A DNA stretch of 64,000 bases, from contig CBDHFJ010000027.1 of the NCBI GenBank assembly GCA_965262315.1, positions 22,791-86,790 on the forward strand, in the 5' to 3' direction. The stretch is from JBCCFK01 sp965262315 (GTDB lineage Bacteria; Actinomycetota; Acidimicrobiia; Acidimicrobiales; UBA8592). Under the pieces are notes generated by a model. That model worked only from the letters and a program-made list of their open reading frames with translations, did no database searches and was not told the origin of the DNA. Shown one piece after another: positions 48,327 to 57,647 of the stretch; the first letter of the stretch is position 1, and each line of letters begins with the position of its first letter. Both the position numbers and the translations under genes were made by a program.

Positions 48327-49540
48327 CCACCATCTGGCTGCGCAACGCCCGACTCCCCGACGGCCGAACCGTCGACGTCTCGGTGGTCGACGGCACCATC
48401 GACGCCGTGTCCGACGCCGGCACGGGGACCGGTGGCCACGACCTCGGCGGCTGGCTCCTGCTCCCGGCGATGGCCGAACCCCATGCCCACCTCGACAAGG
48501 CCCTGACCGCCGAGGACGTCCCGAACCCCAAGGGCGACCTGATGGGGGCCATCGACGCGTGGATCGCGGCCGCAGCCGCCGGCAAGATCACCCCCGAAGG
48601 CATCACCGAGCGCGCGGCACAGGCGATGGAGCTCCTCCTCGTGCACGGCGTCACCGCCGTGCGCACCCACGTCAACGTGCTCGAGAGCATCGGCGCCACC
48701 GCGGTACGAGCGGTCCGCGAGGCCGCCGACCGCTTCACCGGCCTGCTCGACGTCCAGATCGTTGCGCTCTGCGGCAGCCCCCTCACCGGGCCCGAGGGCG
48801 CGGGCACGCGGGCGGCCCTGACCGCGGCCATCGAGGCCGGGGTCGACCTGGTGGGCGGCTGCCCCCACCTCGACGACGACGGACCTGGTGTCATCCGGGC
48901 CGCGATCGACGCCGCCACCGACGCCGGGATCGGCATCGACCTCCACGTGGACGAGATGCTCGACCCCTCCGTGCTGACCCTGCGCGACTACGCGCGCCAG
49001 GTCATGGACCGCGGCTTCGAGGGCCTGACCGCCGCAAGCCACTGCGTCACGCTCGGCATGCAGACGCCCGAGGTGCAGGCGCAGGTGGCCGCCGAAGTGG
49101 CCGAAGCCGGCATCGCCGTGTTCCCGCTGCCCCAGACCAACCTGTTCCTCCAGGGCAGGGACGACCCCACGGCCACGCCGCGCGGCCTGACCGCGGTTGC
49201 CGCGCTGCAAGAGGCGGGTGCCCTCGTCGCTGCCGGCGCCGACAACGTGCAGGACCCGTTCAACCTGGTCGGTCGCAGCGATCCGCTCGAGACCGCAGCG
49301 CTCATGGTGATGGCCGGCCACCAGCTGCCGGACGACGCGTACGACATGGTGTCGAACAACGTGCGGCGGGCCATCGGCCTGGCTCCGGTCAGCGTCGCCC
49401 CCGGATCCCCGGCCGACCTGGTGGCCATCGATGCCCCGTCGGTTCGCGGTGCCATCGCCGACGCCCCGATGTCTCGGCGCGTGTTCCGCAGCGGACGCCT
49501 GGTGGCATCGGCGGATCAACAGACCAGCGTCCACCGCTGA
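48323..49540 (+). CDS. Cytosine-deaminase-like amidohydrolase
   Basis: A 405-residue amidohydrolase-superfamily enzyme. Metal motifs: MAEPHAHLDKAL (HxHLDK, as in cytosine deaminase), DLHVDEML (His and Glu), AASHCVTLG (His) and GADNVQDPFNLVG (Asp), the last being the cytosine/isoguanine deaminase pattern. It likely deaminates or hydrolyses an N-heterocycle or amidine. It is the third gene of the operon with the oxygenase and amidotransferase. The start GTG overlaps the upstream TGA. Confidence 0.88.
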   Translation: MTTIWLRNARLPDGRTVDVSVVDGTIDAVSDAGTGTGGHDLGGWLLLPAMAEPHAHLDKALTAEDVPNPKGDLMGAIDAWIAAAAAGKITPEGITERAAQAMELLLVHGVTAVRTHVNVLESIGATAVRAVREAADRFTGLLDVQIVALCGSPLTGPEGAGTRAALTAAIEAGVDLVGGCPHLDDDGPGVIRAAIDAATDAGIGIDLHVDEMLDPSVLTLRDYARQVMDRGFEGLTAASHCVTLGMQTPEVQAQVAAEVAEAGIAVFPLPQTNLFLQGRDDPTATPRGLTAVAALQEAGALVAAGADNVQDPFNLVGRSDPLETAALMVMAGHQLPDDAYDMVSNNVRRAIGLAPVSVAPGSPADLVAIDAPSVRGAIADAPMSRRVFRSGRLVASADQQTSVHR

Positions 49541-49753
49541 ACGATCGTTCGACCGGCACGCGATCGCCGTCATCGGGGCTCGCCTCCTCGCCTGAGGGCG
49601 ACACGGTGGGTACATCCACCCCGGACGGTGCGGCTGAGCTGCGCGAGAATGGCACGATCCGATCGTGGCCACAGGGGTGGCGCGTCGGTGTCGGACTGAC
49701 CTGGAGGTACTGCCGACCACACCACCACACGGACACATCCTCGGGAGGTACCG

Positions 49754-50128
49754 GTGAAGCTCACCATCACTGCCGCTATCCACGCTCGCTGGGGTCATCG
49801 GGTCGACGGACTCGTTCACACCCATGCCTGGACGGTCGAGGCCACCCTCGCCGGCCCGGACGATTGCGACAAGGTCTTCCCCGCCGACGACCTCGAGGCG
49901 ATCCTGGTCGAGGCGGTCCGGCCGTGGCAGGGGCGCTACCTGACCGACGAGGACGTGGGCGAGTGGAAGGGCTACGAACCGTTGGTGTGGGAGCGAGAGC
50001 CCACGGTCGAGGAGATCTGTCGGGTGCTGTGGCGCGAGCTCGAACCCAAAGTGCCGGGGCTCGTCGAGGTGTCACTGGTCGAGGGCACCGAGTTCGACCG
50101 CTGTCGGAAGGTCACCCTCGCCGCCTGA
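49754..50128 (+). CDS. 6-pyruvoyltetrahydropterin synthase / QueD-like protein
   Basis: A 124-residue T-fold protein. ITAAIHARWGHRVDGLVHTHAWTVEATL (shortened: the His of AIHARWGH and HTHAW) gives zinc ligands, and EPTVEEICRVLW and LVEVSLVEGTEFD carry the pterin-anchoring Glu. The usual Cys after the first His region is not seen, so it may be a variant. Product could be 6-carboxy- or 6-pyruvoyltetrahydropterin. The GTG start has GGGAGG six nt upstream. The 213 nt before it hold no gene. Confidence 0.82.
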   Translation: MKLTITAAIHARWGHRVDGLVHTHAWTVEATLAGPDDCDKVFPADDLEAILVEAVRPWQGRYLTDEDVGEWKGYEPLVWEREPTVEEICRVLWRELEPKVPGLVEVSLVEGTEFDRCRKVTLAA

Positions 50129-50139
50129 CGCAGGGCCCG

Positions 50140-50505
50140 CTATTGCGGGACGACGATCTCGTAGAGGGTGATCGTCCACCCGTCCGGACCCTCGACGGCG
50201 AAGCTCTTGTGACCCCACACCTTCATCGTGGGCTCGTTCAAGGCCACCGCGCCGCGGCCGGTGACCTCGGCGTGCGCGACGTCGGCGTCCGAGACCTCCC
50301 AGGCGAGTGTGGCCCCGGTGATGCCGGGGCTGGCGCCCGGGTCGTCCGCGGCGAACACCTCGATCTGGCCGTCGGCTGCCAGCAGGATCGTTCCGCGCCC
50401 GCCCTCCTCGAACGAGCGCAGGACCTCCAGGCCCATCGTGTCGCGGAAGAACGCCACCGTCGCGTCGTAGTCGTGGGCCACCCAGGCAACTCGGAACTCA
50501 GCCAT
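50140..50505 (-). CDS. VOC-family (glyoxalase-like) protein
   Basis: A 121-residue single-module vicinal-oxygen-chelate protein: FRVAWVAHDYDATVAFFRDTMGLE, ATLAWEVSDADVAHAEV and KSFAVEGPDGWTITLYE are the standard beta-alpha-beta-beta segments. Role may be dioxygenase, isomerase or antibiotic binding; no data decide. ATG 50505 has TAGCGT 6 nt upstream. It is divergent from another VOC gene. Confidence 0.85.
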   Translation of the reverse strand: MAEFRVAWVAHDYDATVAFFRDTMGLEVLRSFEEGGRGTILLAADGQIEVFAADDPGASPGITGATLAWEVSDADVAHAEVTGRGAVALNEPTMKVWGHKSFAVEGPDGWTITLYEIVVPQ

Positions 50506-50511
50506 GCCCCG

Positions 50512-50517
50512 ACGCTA
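50512..50517 (-). promoter_or_regulatory. Candidate -10 box of the VOC gene
   Basis: TAGCGT on the minus strand ends 6 nt before ATG 50505. Confidence 0.4.
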
Positions 50518-50556
50518 CCCCCATCGGTTGCCCCACACAGAAGGCCACATGCTTGG

Positions 50557-50916
50557 ATGGAAGACGTGGCTGCCGCGTTCGACATCGTCACCATCGACAC
50601 GCCGGACACCGTTGGTCTCTCGGGCTTCTGGTGTGCGGTCCTCGGTCTGGTCGAGCTCGAACGGGAGGACGGCACGCGGTGGATCGCGATCGGTCGCACC
50701 GACGGCACCCGGGTGCTGGGGTTCCAGATCGGCGTGCACCGAGCGGGCGGCACCCACATCGACCTCGACTGCTCGCTCGACGAGTTCGACGAGGAGCTCG
50801 ACCGGCTGGTCCGGCTCGGCGCCGTCGCCGCGGAACCGCGAACCGAGCCCTACGGCAGAATCGCCAACCTCACCGATCCGGACGGCAACCCCTTCGACCT
50901 CTGCGCGTACGACTGA
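50557..50916 (+). CDS. VOC-family protein (glyoxalase-like domain)
   Basis: A 119-residue protein of the Glyoxalase_6 type: DIVTIDTPDTVGLSGFWCAVLGLV at the N-terminus (shortened), VHRAGGTHIDLDCSLDEFDEE in the middle and IANLTDPDGNPFDLCAYD at the end, which is the family C-terminus. Substrate is unknown. It converges on the Rieske oxygenase gene with only 3 nt between stops. Confidence 0.85.
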   Translation: MEDVAAAFDIVTIDTPDTVGLSGFWCAVLGLVELEREDGTRWIAIGRTDGTRVLGFQIGVHRAGGTHIDLDCSLDEFDEELDRLVRLGAVAAEPRTEPYGRIANLTDPDGNPFDLCAYD

Positions 50917-50919
50917 CGC

Positions 50920-52137
50920 TCAGCCGGTCAGGGTCTCGGCCATCGGGATGGCCGACAGGTCCGTGTTCTCGTCGATGATGTAGTTGCCGGCCACCACCGT
51001 GTACCGGTCGTCGTCGGGATCGAAGCGGACGCCCACGGGGTCCCCGCCGTCGGCCACGATCTGCACCTGCTCCTTGAACTGGCGGCGAACCATCGACACG
51101 CCACGGTCCGTGGACGAGAGCCGCTCGGTCGAGTGCCGGGTGATGGGGCCCTGCCCCACCTGGGTCTCGTAGTCACCGGGGAAACGCTGGTGACCCTCCT
51201 CGTCCAGGTCGAACCAGGTCTTGCCGTCGCCATAGACGGGCAGACCCTGCGCGGGCTGATCCCGGGGGATCCGGACCATCGCGTACACACGGGTGTGGGT
51301 GTCGTCGATCGCCTGGGTCCACGACATGTTGTTGGTCTTGCCCAGGTAGCTCAGCGTCGGGGTGGGGATCACGCGCACGGTCGGCATCTGGATCTCCACC
51401 ACCCGATGCAGGGTGGTGCCGTCGGGCAACTCGCGGTCCTGGGTGGAGGTCACGCCGTTCTCGGTCCGCTGCCAGTCGATCCTGGGCCAGATCTCCAGCT
51501 TGGGATCGAACTGCGGGCCGCTGATGGCGTTGTGGAGGATGAACACGTGGTACGGATCCATGGCGTTCTCGTGGGTCTGGAACCAGTTGCACGGGGCCAC
51601 CGTGGGGCCGCCGAACGCGAAGTGGTCGACGATCACGATCTCCTCGGTGTCGGGGTCGAGGTCCTCGAAGATGTCGTAGCGGGGGAACACCGGCTGGCGA
51701 TCTGCAGGGCCCAGGTAGGCGAAGATCAGACCGTGGTACTCGACCACCGGGTACCAGGGCTGGCGGTAGCGCTCGCGGTTGCGGCCCCGGTCGGGCTCGC
51801 ACGGCTGGTCGAGGCAGGTCCCGTCGGCGTCGAACAGCCACCCGTGGTACGGGCACCGGATCCCGGTGTCCTCGACCCGCCCGAAGTAGAGGGTGGTCCC
51901 ACGATGACAACACCGCGGCTCCAACAGGCCGGGTGTGCCGGAGTGGTCGCGATAGAGCACGAGATCCTCACCGAGGAGCCGCACCTCCCGCGGGATCGCG
52001 CTGGCCTCCTCTGATCGGGCCACGGGATGCCAGTACCGGCGGAGCAGCTCCCCCGCAGGCGTCCCGGCACCGGTCTCGACCAGCTCCGTGTCCCACGTGC
52101 CCGTCTCGCGCCCGTACGCCCTGCCGTCGTCAATCAT
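50920..52137 (-). CDS. Rieske non-haem iron ring-hydroxylating oxygenase, alpha subunit
   Basis: A 405-residue oxygenase. The Rieske cluster ligands are in PRCCHRGTTLYFG (Cys-x-His) and IRCPYHGWLFD (Cys-x2-His). The mononuclear iron site follows as THENAMDPYHVFILHN (Asp bridge and two His), matching ExxxDxxHxxxxH. Such alpha subunits add oxygen to aromatic or N-methylated compounds using a separate reductase, which is not encoded nearby. The ABC importer and deaminase operon next to it suggest a catabolic island. Confidence 0.92.
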   Translation of the reverse strand: MIDDGRAYGRETGTWDTELVETGAGTPAGELLRRYWHPVARSEEASAIPREVRLLGEDLVLYRDHSGTPGLLEPRCCHRGTTLYFGRVEDTGIRCPYHGWLFDADGTCLDQPCEPDRGRNRERYRQPWYPVVEYHGLIFAYLGPADRQPVFPRYDIFEDLDPDTEEIVIVDHFAFGGPTVAPCNWFQTHENAMDPYHVFILHNAISGPQFDPKLEIWPRIDWQRTENGVTSTQDRELPDGTTLHRVVEIQMPTVRVIPTPTLSYLGKTNNMSWTQAIDDTHTRVYAMVRIPRDQPAQGLPVYGDGKTWFDLDEEGHQRFPGDYETQVGQGPITRHSTERLSSTDRGVSMVRRQFKEQVQIVADGGDPVGVRFDPDDDRYTVVAGNYIIDENTDLSAIPMAETLTG

Positions 52138-52180
52138 CGTGACCCGTGCCTCCCGCTGTCGATCGATCCTGGCGAAACGA

Positions 52181-52211
52181 ACCAGGCCGGCGCCTCTGGC
52201 GCCGGCCTGGT
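52181..52211 (-). terminator. Intrinsic terminator of the ABC transporter operon
   Basis: ACCAGGCCGGCGCC, loop of 3, GGCGCCGGCCTGGT: a perfect 14-bp stem, followed on the minus strand by TTCGTTTCGCC. It lies 28 nt after the binding-protein stop and before the Rieske gene on the same strand. Confidence 0.82.
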
Positions 52212-52241
52212 CACGTTCTCACATCAACGTGGGTCGGGTCA

Positions 52242-53258
52242 GAAGCCGATGCTCTCGTCGATGAACTGGTTGGTGAACATGTCCTCGGCGGTCAGGTCCT
52301 CGGGGATCTCGATCCCGGCGTCACGCTGGGCGTCGAGGATGCCCTGGATGCGGTCGGCCTCCATGTTGCCGACGGTCGAGTCCGGGCCGTTGCCCTTGAG
52401 ACCCAGCTCGAGCTGCTTCTCCACCGACCAGGCGGCCAGCTCGGGGGTGTACTGCCAGAAGCTGTCCACGATCTCGACGGCGTCCACGATGACTGCGTTG
52501 GCCCGCTCCGGGTTCGCAGCGAAGTCGACCACGGCCTGCTGCAGGACGGGGATGAACTGCTCCAGGCACGGGGTGAGCTCGTCGAAGTCGCTCGGCTTGA
52601 CGCCGATGGTCTGGGAGTAGACCTGCCAACCCGCGTCGTGCAGGAGCTCGAAGGCCGGAGCCTTGCCGTACTCCTCGAACACGAACTCGTAGTTGAACGG
52701 CTCAGCCGACGCGAAGCCCTGCTGCGCGATGTCACCCTCGGCAATGAACCGAGCCGGCGAACCGTCATAGGACGGATCCAGCTGATCCTCGGTCCAGATC
52801 CCCTGGGCCACGAACGCCGTCGGGAAACCGTCGATGCCGAACAGGTTCACCGTGATACCGGCTTCACCGACGTCGGCGATGGTCTGCACATCGGGGTACA
52901 CGTCGGCGTCCCACATCACGATCTGCGGGTTGATCTCCAAGGGCGCCATGACCGAGATCAGCGGCGCATCCTCCCACGACGTCGCCTGCGAATCGGTCGT
53001 CGTGTAGCCCGAGATGGATCGAGTCATCGGTGTACATCTGCACACGAGGCGCCGCGAAACCGATGGCCGGACCACCCATCCGAACCTCGACGTCGATGCC
53101 CAGCGGCTGGCCGCCGATCTGGCCCGGACCACGCGTGATCAGGTTGTCCGCATCGACCTCGTAGCCCTCACCGATCAGCTCATAGAGCGCACCGTGCTCG
53201 GACTCGGCAAACCAGTCGGTCTGGATCACCAACGGCGACGGGCACACGCCCGAGAGGT
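52242..53258 (-). repeat. Binding-domain repeat, copy 2 (downstream, frameshifted)
   Basis: Matches 53323-54338 with an offset of 1081 nt left of the extra G at 53008-53010 and 1080 nt right of it. Blocks such as 53021-53100 are identical to 54101-54180, and about 210 nt from 52600 are identical to copy 1, next to clearly diverged blocks. Confidence 0.9.
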
Positions 53259-53322
53259 CGATGCCGGCTGCGGCCTCGTCCTCGCCACCGTCGCCGGCAC
53301 CACCGGCGCCGAAGCCGGCGGG

Positions 53323-54338
53323 GAAGCCGATGCTGTCGTCGATGAACTCGTTGGTGAACATGTCCTCGGCGGTCAGGTCCTCGGGGATCTCGATCCCGGC
53401 GTCACGCTGGGCGTCGAGGATGCCCTGGATGCGGTCGGCCTCCATGTTGGCGACGGTCGAGTCCGGGCCGTTGCCCACGAGACCGAGGGCGATCTGCTGA
53501 TCGACCGACCACTCGGCGAGCTCGGGGCTGTACTGCCAGAAGCTGTCGACGATCTCGACCGCGTCGACGATCACTGCGTTCGCGCGGGCCGGATCGGTTG
53601 CGAAGTCGACCACGGCCTGCTGCAGGATCGGCACGAACTGCTCGAGGCAGGGCCGCAGCTCTTCCAAGTCGTCGGGCTTGACGCCGATGGTCTGGGAGTA
53701 GACCTGCCAACCCGCGTCGTGCAGGAGCTCGAAGGCCGGAGCCTTGCCGTACTCCTCGAACACGAACTCGTAGTTGAACGGCTCAGCCGACGCGAAGCCC
53801 TGCTGCGCGATGTCACCCTCGGCAATGAACCGAGCCGGCGAACCGTCATAGGACGGATCCAGCTGATCCTCGGTCCAGATCCCCTGGGCCACGAACGCCG
53901 TCGGGAAACCATCGGTCCCGAACAGGTTCACCGTGATGCCGGCGGTGCCGACATCGGCGATGGAGTTGACCTCCGGGTAGGTGTCGGCGTCCCACATCAC
54001 GATCTGCGGGTTGATCTCGAGCGGCGCGGCCACCGAGATCAGCGGCGCATCCTCCCACGACGTCGCCTGCGAATCGGTCGTCGTGTAGCCCAAGTGGATC
54101 GAGTCATCGGTGTACATCTGCACACGAGGCGCCGCGAAACCGATGGCCGGACCACCCATCCGAACCTCGACGTCGATGCCCAGGCTCTCGCCACCGAGGA
54201 CACCCGGCCCACGCGTGATCAGGTTGTCCGCATCGACCTCGTAGCCCTCACCGATCAGCTCATAGAGCGCACCGTGCTCGGACTCGGCAAACCAGTCGGT
54301 CTGGATCACCAACGGCGACGGGCACACGCCCGACAGAT
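53323..54338 (-). repeat. Binding-domain repeat, copy 1
   Basis: Partner of 52242-53258. Without the extra base the period is 1080 nt, exactly 360 codons, so the duplication keeps the frame. Mosaic identity suggests gene conversion between copies. Confidence 0.9.
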
Positions 54339-54632
54339 CCGACGCCATTGCCTCGCCGCCATCGTCGGCCGCGGGCTCTTCGGTCCCGTCGTCGCCGGCG
54401 GGTTCCTCGCCGCCATCGTCGGCGGCGGGCTCTTCGGTCCCGTCGTCGCCGGCGGCCGGTTCGTCGTCGTCATCACCACCACAAGCGGCGGCGATCAAGC
54501 CGAATGCCAGCAGGATCGCCAGCAATCGGAGCCAGGTGCTCTCTCTCATGTGCGTACCCCTCCCAGGGTCTTGGTTCATTGCAGTGCGCCTCGGGGGGCC
54601 GGGCGCAGCGCTCTTGTCTCAGTCGGGTCGGA

Positions 54633-55532
54633 TCAGGTCCCCACCGAACCCGAGTCGTGCCATCGTCCGATCGCCACGTTCTGGATCCAGCCGAAGAGCA
54701 GGAAGACGGCCACACCCAGCGCCGACGACATGATCACGGCTGCCAGCAGCTCCTCGCCCTGGAGCTGGTTCGCGTACTGCCGGAGGCGCTGGCCGATGCC
54801 GACGTCGCCCTTGCCGAAGAAGAAGTCGCCGACGATGGCGCCGATCACCGACAGACCGGCCGAGATCCGCAGCCCCGCGAAGATCGCGGGCATCGCGGCC
54901 GGGAACATCAACTTCCGCAGCCGGGTGACGCGGTCGGCGCGGTGCAGGGTGAACAGGTCATGGGCGCCACGCTCGGCGCTCTGGAGGCCGAACAGCGTGT
55001 TCACGATGATCGGGAACAGCGAGATGATGACGCAGACGATGATCCGACTGCGCTGGCCGGTGCCCCACCAGAACGAGATGAGCGGAACGATCGCGAGGAT
55101 GGGGATGGCCTGGAGCATCACCATGAACGGGAACACCGCCCGCTCGACGACCTTCGCCTGACTCATGATCGTCGCCAGGAAGAAGCCGATGATGATGGAG
55201 ATCGTGAGCCCGATCAGGGCGACCCGGGTGCTCGACCACAGCGACTCGAGGATCTCGGAGAAGTTGTCCCAGTCGGCGAACCCGACGTTCCACACCTCGT
55301 GCGGCGGGCGCAGGAGGAACCGGCGGCTCTCGGAGAGCAGGCCGTAGGAGATGAAATACCAGAACCCGATGAGGGCCGAACCGAGGATCAGCGGCGGCAG
55401 GATGGTCTCTGCGACCTCCCGAGTTCGGGACTTGACCCGGTACGGCTGGGGCGGTGGCGCGTCGTGAGCCAGCGAGTCGACCGCCGGGGCGTCCTGGATC
55501 ACGTCGTCCTCTGCGGTGGTGTCGGTGCTCAT
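54633..55532 (-). CDS. ABC transporter permease (SsuC/TauC type)
   Basis: A 299-residue permease with six helices after a polar head of about 40 residues. The EAA loop is present as DLFTLHRADRVTRLRKLMFPAAMPAIFAGLRIS (shortened), the BPD_transp_1 signature for contact with the ATPase. It overlaps the ATPase gene by ATGA. With the binding protein and ATPase it forms a nitrate/sulfonate/taurine-like importer; the substrate is unknown. Confidence 0.92.
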   Translation of the reverse strand: MSTDTTAEDDVIQDAPAVDSLAHDAPPPQPYRVKSRTREVAETILPPLILGSALIGFWYFISYGLLSESRRFLLRPPHEVWNVGFADWDNFSEILESLWSSTRVALIGLTISIIIGFFLATIMSQAKVVERAVFPFMVMLQAIPILAIVPLISFWWGTGQRSRIIVCVIISLFPIIVNTLFGLQSAERGAHDLFTLHRADRVTRLRKLMFPAAMPAIFAGLRISAGLSVIGAIVGDFFFGKGDVGIGQRLRQYANQLQGEELLAAVIMSSALGVAVFLLFGWIQNVAIGRWHDSGSVGT

Positions 55533-56272
55533 GAGTGACCTCCTCGGAGGGCATGCGACACCTCGCCGCTCAGCTTCGCGAAGTCCGGGTCGAAGCGGAG
55601 GTCGGGGTGGCGGGGATACTCGAAGGGAACGTCGAACTCGGCGACGATCCGGCCCGGGCGAGCCGACATCACCAGCACCCGGGTGCTCATGAAGACGGCC
55701 TCGCTGATGCTGTGGGTGATGAACAGCCCGGCGAAGCCCTCGCGCTGGAACAGCTGCTGGGTCTCGTCGTTCAGGTGTTCCCTGGTGATCTCGTCGACGG
55801 CGCCGAAGGGCTCGTCGAACAGGAACACCGGCGGCTGCAGGGTGAGCGTTCGGGCGAGCGAGGCCCGCATCTTCATGCCACCCGAGAGCGACTTGGGGTA
55901 GTGGTTCTCGAAGCCCGAGAGGCCGACGAGGTCGATGGCGTCGGAGGCCAGCTTCCGGCGTTCGGCCTTCCCCACACCGTGGAGCTCGGCGAAGAGCTCG
56001 ACGTTCTTCTGAACCGTGCGCCAGTGCAGCAGCGTGGCGTCCTGGAACACGTAGCCGATGCGCTCGCGGTCGACCGCCACCGTCCCGCCCGTCTGCTCGA
56101 GGAGGCCCGATGCGATCTTCAAGAGGGTGGACTTCCCGCAGCCCGACGGACCGACGATGGTCACGAACTCACCTCGGTCGACCGAGAACGAGACGTCTCG
56201 GAGCGCCTCGGTGCCGTCGGGGAAGATCATCCCGATGTTCTCGAACGACAGGGTCGCTCCCGTGCTGGACAT
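55529..56272 (-). CDS. ABC transporter ATP-binding protein (SsuB/TauB type)
   Basis: A 247-residue ATPase: Walker A GPSGCGKSTLLK, Q-loop YVFQDATLLHW, signature LSGGMKMRASLART, Walker B PVFLFDEPFGAVDE and the H-loop FITHSISEAVF. It energises the permease encoded downstream (ATGA overlap). It is the first gene of the operon ATPase, permease, binding protein. Confidence 0.94.
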   Translation of the reverse strand: MSSTGATLSFENIGMIFPDGTEALRDVSFSVDRGEFVTIVGPSGCGKSTLLKIASGLLEQTGGTVAVDRERIGYVFQDATLLHWRTVQKNVELFAELHGVGKAERRKLASDAIDLVGLSGFENHYPKSLSGGMKMRASLARTLTLQPPVFLFDEPFGAVDEITREHLNDETQQLFQREGFAGLFITHSISEAVFMSTRVLVMSARPGRIVAEFDVPFEYPRHPDLRFDPDFAKLSGEVSHALRGGHS

Positions 56273-56442
56273 GATCGGCTCGACCCCTCCTCGAGACTGC
56301 TACGTCGGACCGTTGGCGCGCACCCTACTTGGCGCTCCCTCCGTACGGCCCTTTGGAAACATACTGTTCACATCCGGGGCCTGTCGCATCCCTGTCGTTC
56401 CGGTGACCTGTTCCCCCTCCGTCCTCTCCTACGGTTCGGGGC

Positions 56443-56733
56443 ATGGTCATCGAGCTGTTGACGTTCAGCGTCGCCGAACACGAGCAGGAGGAGTGGCTTC
56501 GCGTCGAGGAGCAGGTGTGGAGCCGATTCCTCGAACGCCAAGACGGCTTCGTCCGCAAGGAGATGTGGGTCGAGGAAGACGATGCCGACACGATCCACGC
56601 AGTGATCTGGTGGGAGTCCATGGAGCAGTGGAAGGCCATCGGACCCGACGCGGTTGCCGAGGTCGACGCACGAATGGGCGCGTGGCTTCGCGACCCGACC
56701 TGCCGAGCATTCCACGTCGTCCGCGACTGCTGA
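56443..56733 (+). CDS. TIGR03792-like small protein (ABM superfamily)
   Basis: A 96-residue protein starting MVIELLTFSVAEHEQEEWLR, with FLERQDGFVRKEMWVEEDD and a Trp-rich centre (VIWWESMEQWKAI). It fits the TIGR03792 family of dimeric alpha-beta barrel proteins (antibiotic-biosynthesis-monooxygenase-like fold). Function is unknown. TACGGT lies 7 nt before the ATG. Confidence 0.75.
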   Translation: MVIELLTFSVAEHEQEEWLRVEEQVWSRFLERQDGFVRKEMWVEEDDADTIHAVIWWESMEQWKAIGPDAVAEVDARMGAWLRDPTCRAFHVVRDC

Positions 56734-56761
56734 TCGCTCCCCTGTTCGACTGGTGGCCGCT

Positions 56762-57556
56762 TCAGGCCACGTCTCGCAGCACGGTCGCCGCGCGCGCCAC
56801 GAGGTGCACCGCATCGGGGTCGTCGCCGGAGGCCAGGTCGACGAGGTTGATGCCCACCGAGGCCGGCCGCCACCGCTCGCACATCGACGCCAGGTCGTTG
56901 CCGACCGCCTCCCACGGGCTCACCGAGTCGCGGGGGTCGCCGTCAGCTGCCGAGTGGTAGAGCGCGAGCTCGACGGCCGCTCGGGTCCCGCGGACGACGG
57001 GGACGATGCGCTCCAGCTCAGCCGGGCTGCAGCCGGACAGGAAGATGCCGTCGGCCTCTCGAGCGGCGAGGGCCACCAACTGCGGCCCCCGCGCGCCGAC
57101 CCACAGCGGAACGTCCCGCGGGCCCATGGCGTGCGGTGGCGGTTCGTACGACATCGAGCCCTCGACCGCCCGTCCTCCCAGCACGCCACGGGCAACCCTG
57201 ATCGCATCGGCCACCACCCCGACGGGCCGGGACGTGGCGATGCCGAACGGGCCGAGCGACAGGCCCCCTCCCACGCCGAGACCGAGAACGGCGCGGCCGT
57301 CGCTGAGCTCGTCGAGGGTCGCCATCGTCGCCGCGATCGCGCCGGGATGGCGCAGCAGCGGCGACGTGATGCCGACGCCCAGGCGGATGCGTTCGGTCCG
57401 CTGCGCTGCTGCCGCGAGGATCGGGACCGGCTCGCGGGCCACCCCTTCGTCGGCGATCCAGACCTCGTCGAGACCGGCGTCCTCCGCGGCGACCACGGCA
57501 TCGGCCAGCGCGCTCGCCGCGACGCCTGGAAACAGCCATACGCCGCGCCGGGTCAT
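56762..57556 (-). CDS. LLM-class F420-dependent oxidoreductase
   Basis: A 264-residue member of the luciferase-like family, shorter than the others. VWIADEGVAREPVPILAAAA, IRLGVGITSPLLRHPG and SDGRAVLGLGVGGGLSLGPF resemble the enzyme at 43107-44060. About 50 residues of the usual C-terminal part are missing, which may be natural for this MER-like subgroup. The start has a GAGG box upstream. It is divergent from the next LLM gene. Confidence 0.83.
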   Translation of the reverse strand: MTRRGVWLFPGVAASALADAVVAAEDAGLDEVWIADEGVAREPVPILAAAAQRTERIRLGVGITSPLLRHPGAIAATMATLDELSDGRAVLGLGVGGGLSLGPFGIATSRPVGVVADAIRVARGVLGGRAVEGSMSYEPPPHAMGPRDVPLWVGARGPQLVALAAREADGIFLSGCSPAELERIVPVVRGTRAAVELALYHSAADGDPRDSVSPWEAVGNDLASMCERWRPASVGINLVDLASGDDPDAVHLVARAATVLRDVA

Positions 57557-57635
57557 CGTCGGTCACCTCGTGGTCTCGGTCTCACCTTGCCGACTCCTGT
57601 CACGGTCCGGTCTCTCGCGGTTCGGACCATCGTCG

Positions 57636-57641
57636 TACAGT
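57636..57641 (+). promoter_or_regulatory. Candidate -10 box of the LLM flavin oxidoreductase gene
   Basis: TACAGT ends 6 nt before ATG 57648. Confidence 0.4.
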
Positions 57642-57647
57642 GACGCC

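Larger units (their letters stand above)
52239..54549 (-). pseudogene. Tandemly duplicated ABC solute-binding lipoprotein with one frameshift
   Basis: From ATG 54549 (GGGAGGGG eight nt upstream) the product has a lipoprotein signal (GLIAAACGG), an acidic repeat linker, and a full NMT1/SsuA-like binding domain, from SGVCPSPLVIQTDWFAESE to FIDDSIGF. A Gly/Asp/Glu linker of about 21 residues then joins, in frame, a second copy of the same domain. In the second copy the GG of CTCGG-CTAC is GGG (53008-53010), moving the frame; the first frame ends at 52864, while the correct frame for the rest of copy 2 runs to 52239. Repaired, the protein would be about 769 residues with two binding domains. It is either a real disruption, a programmed shift, or a homopolymer error. 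Confidence 0.8.

Noticed and set aside
53014..55161. Plus-strand frame of about 715 codons across the binding-protein duplication
   Set aside because: Shadow of the duplicated minus-strand gene; it is repetitive only because the real gene is.
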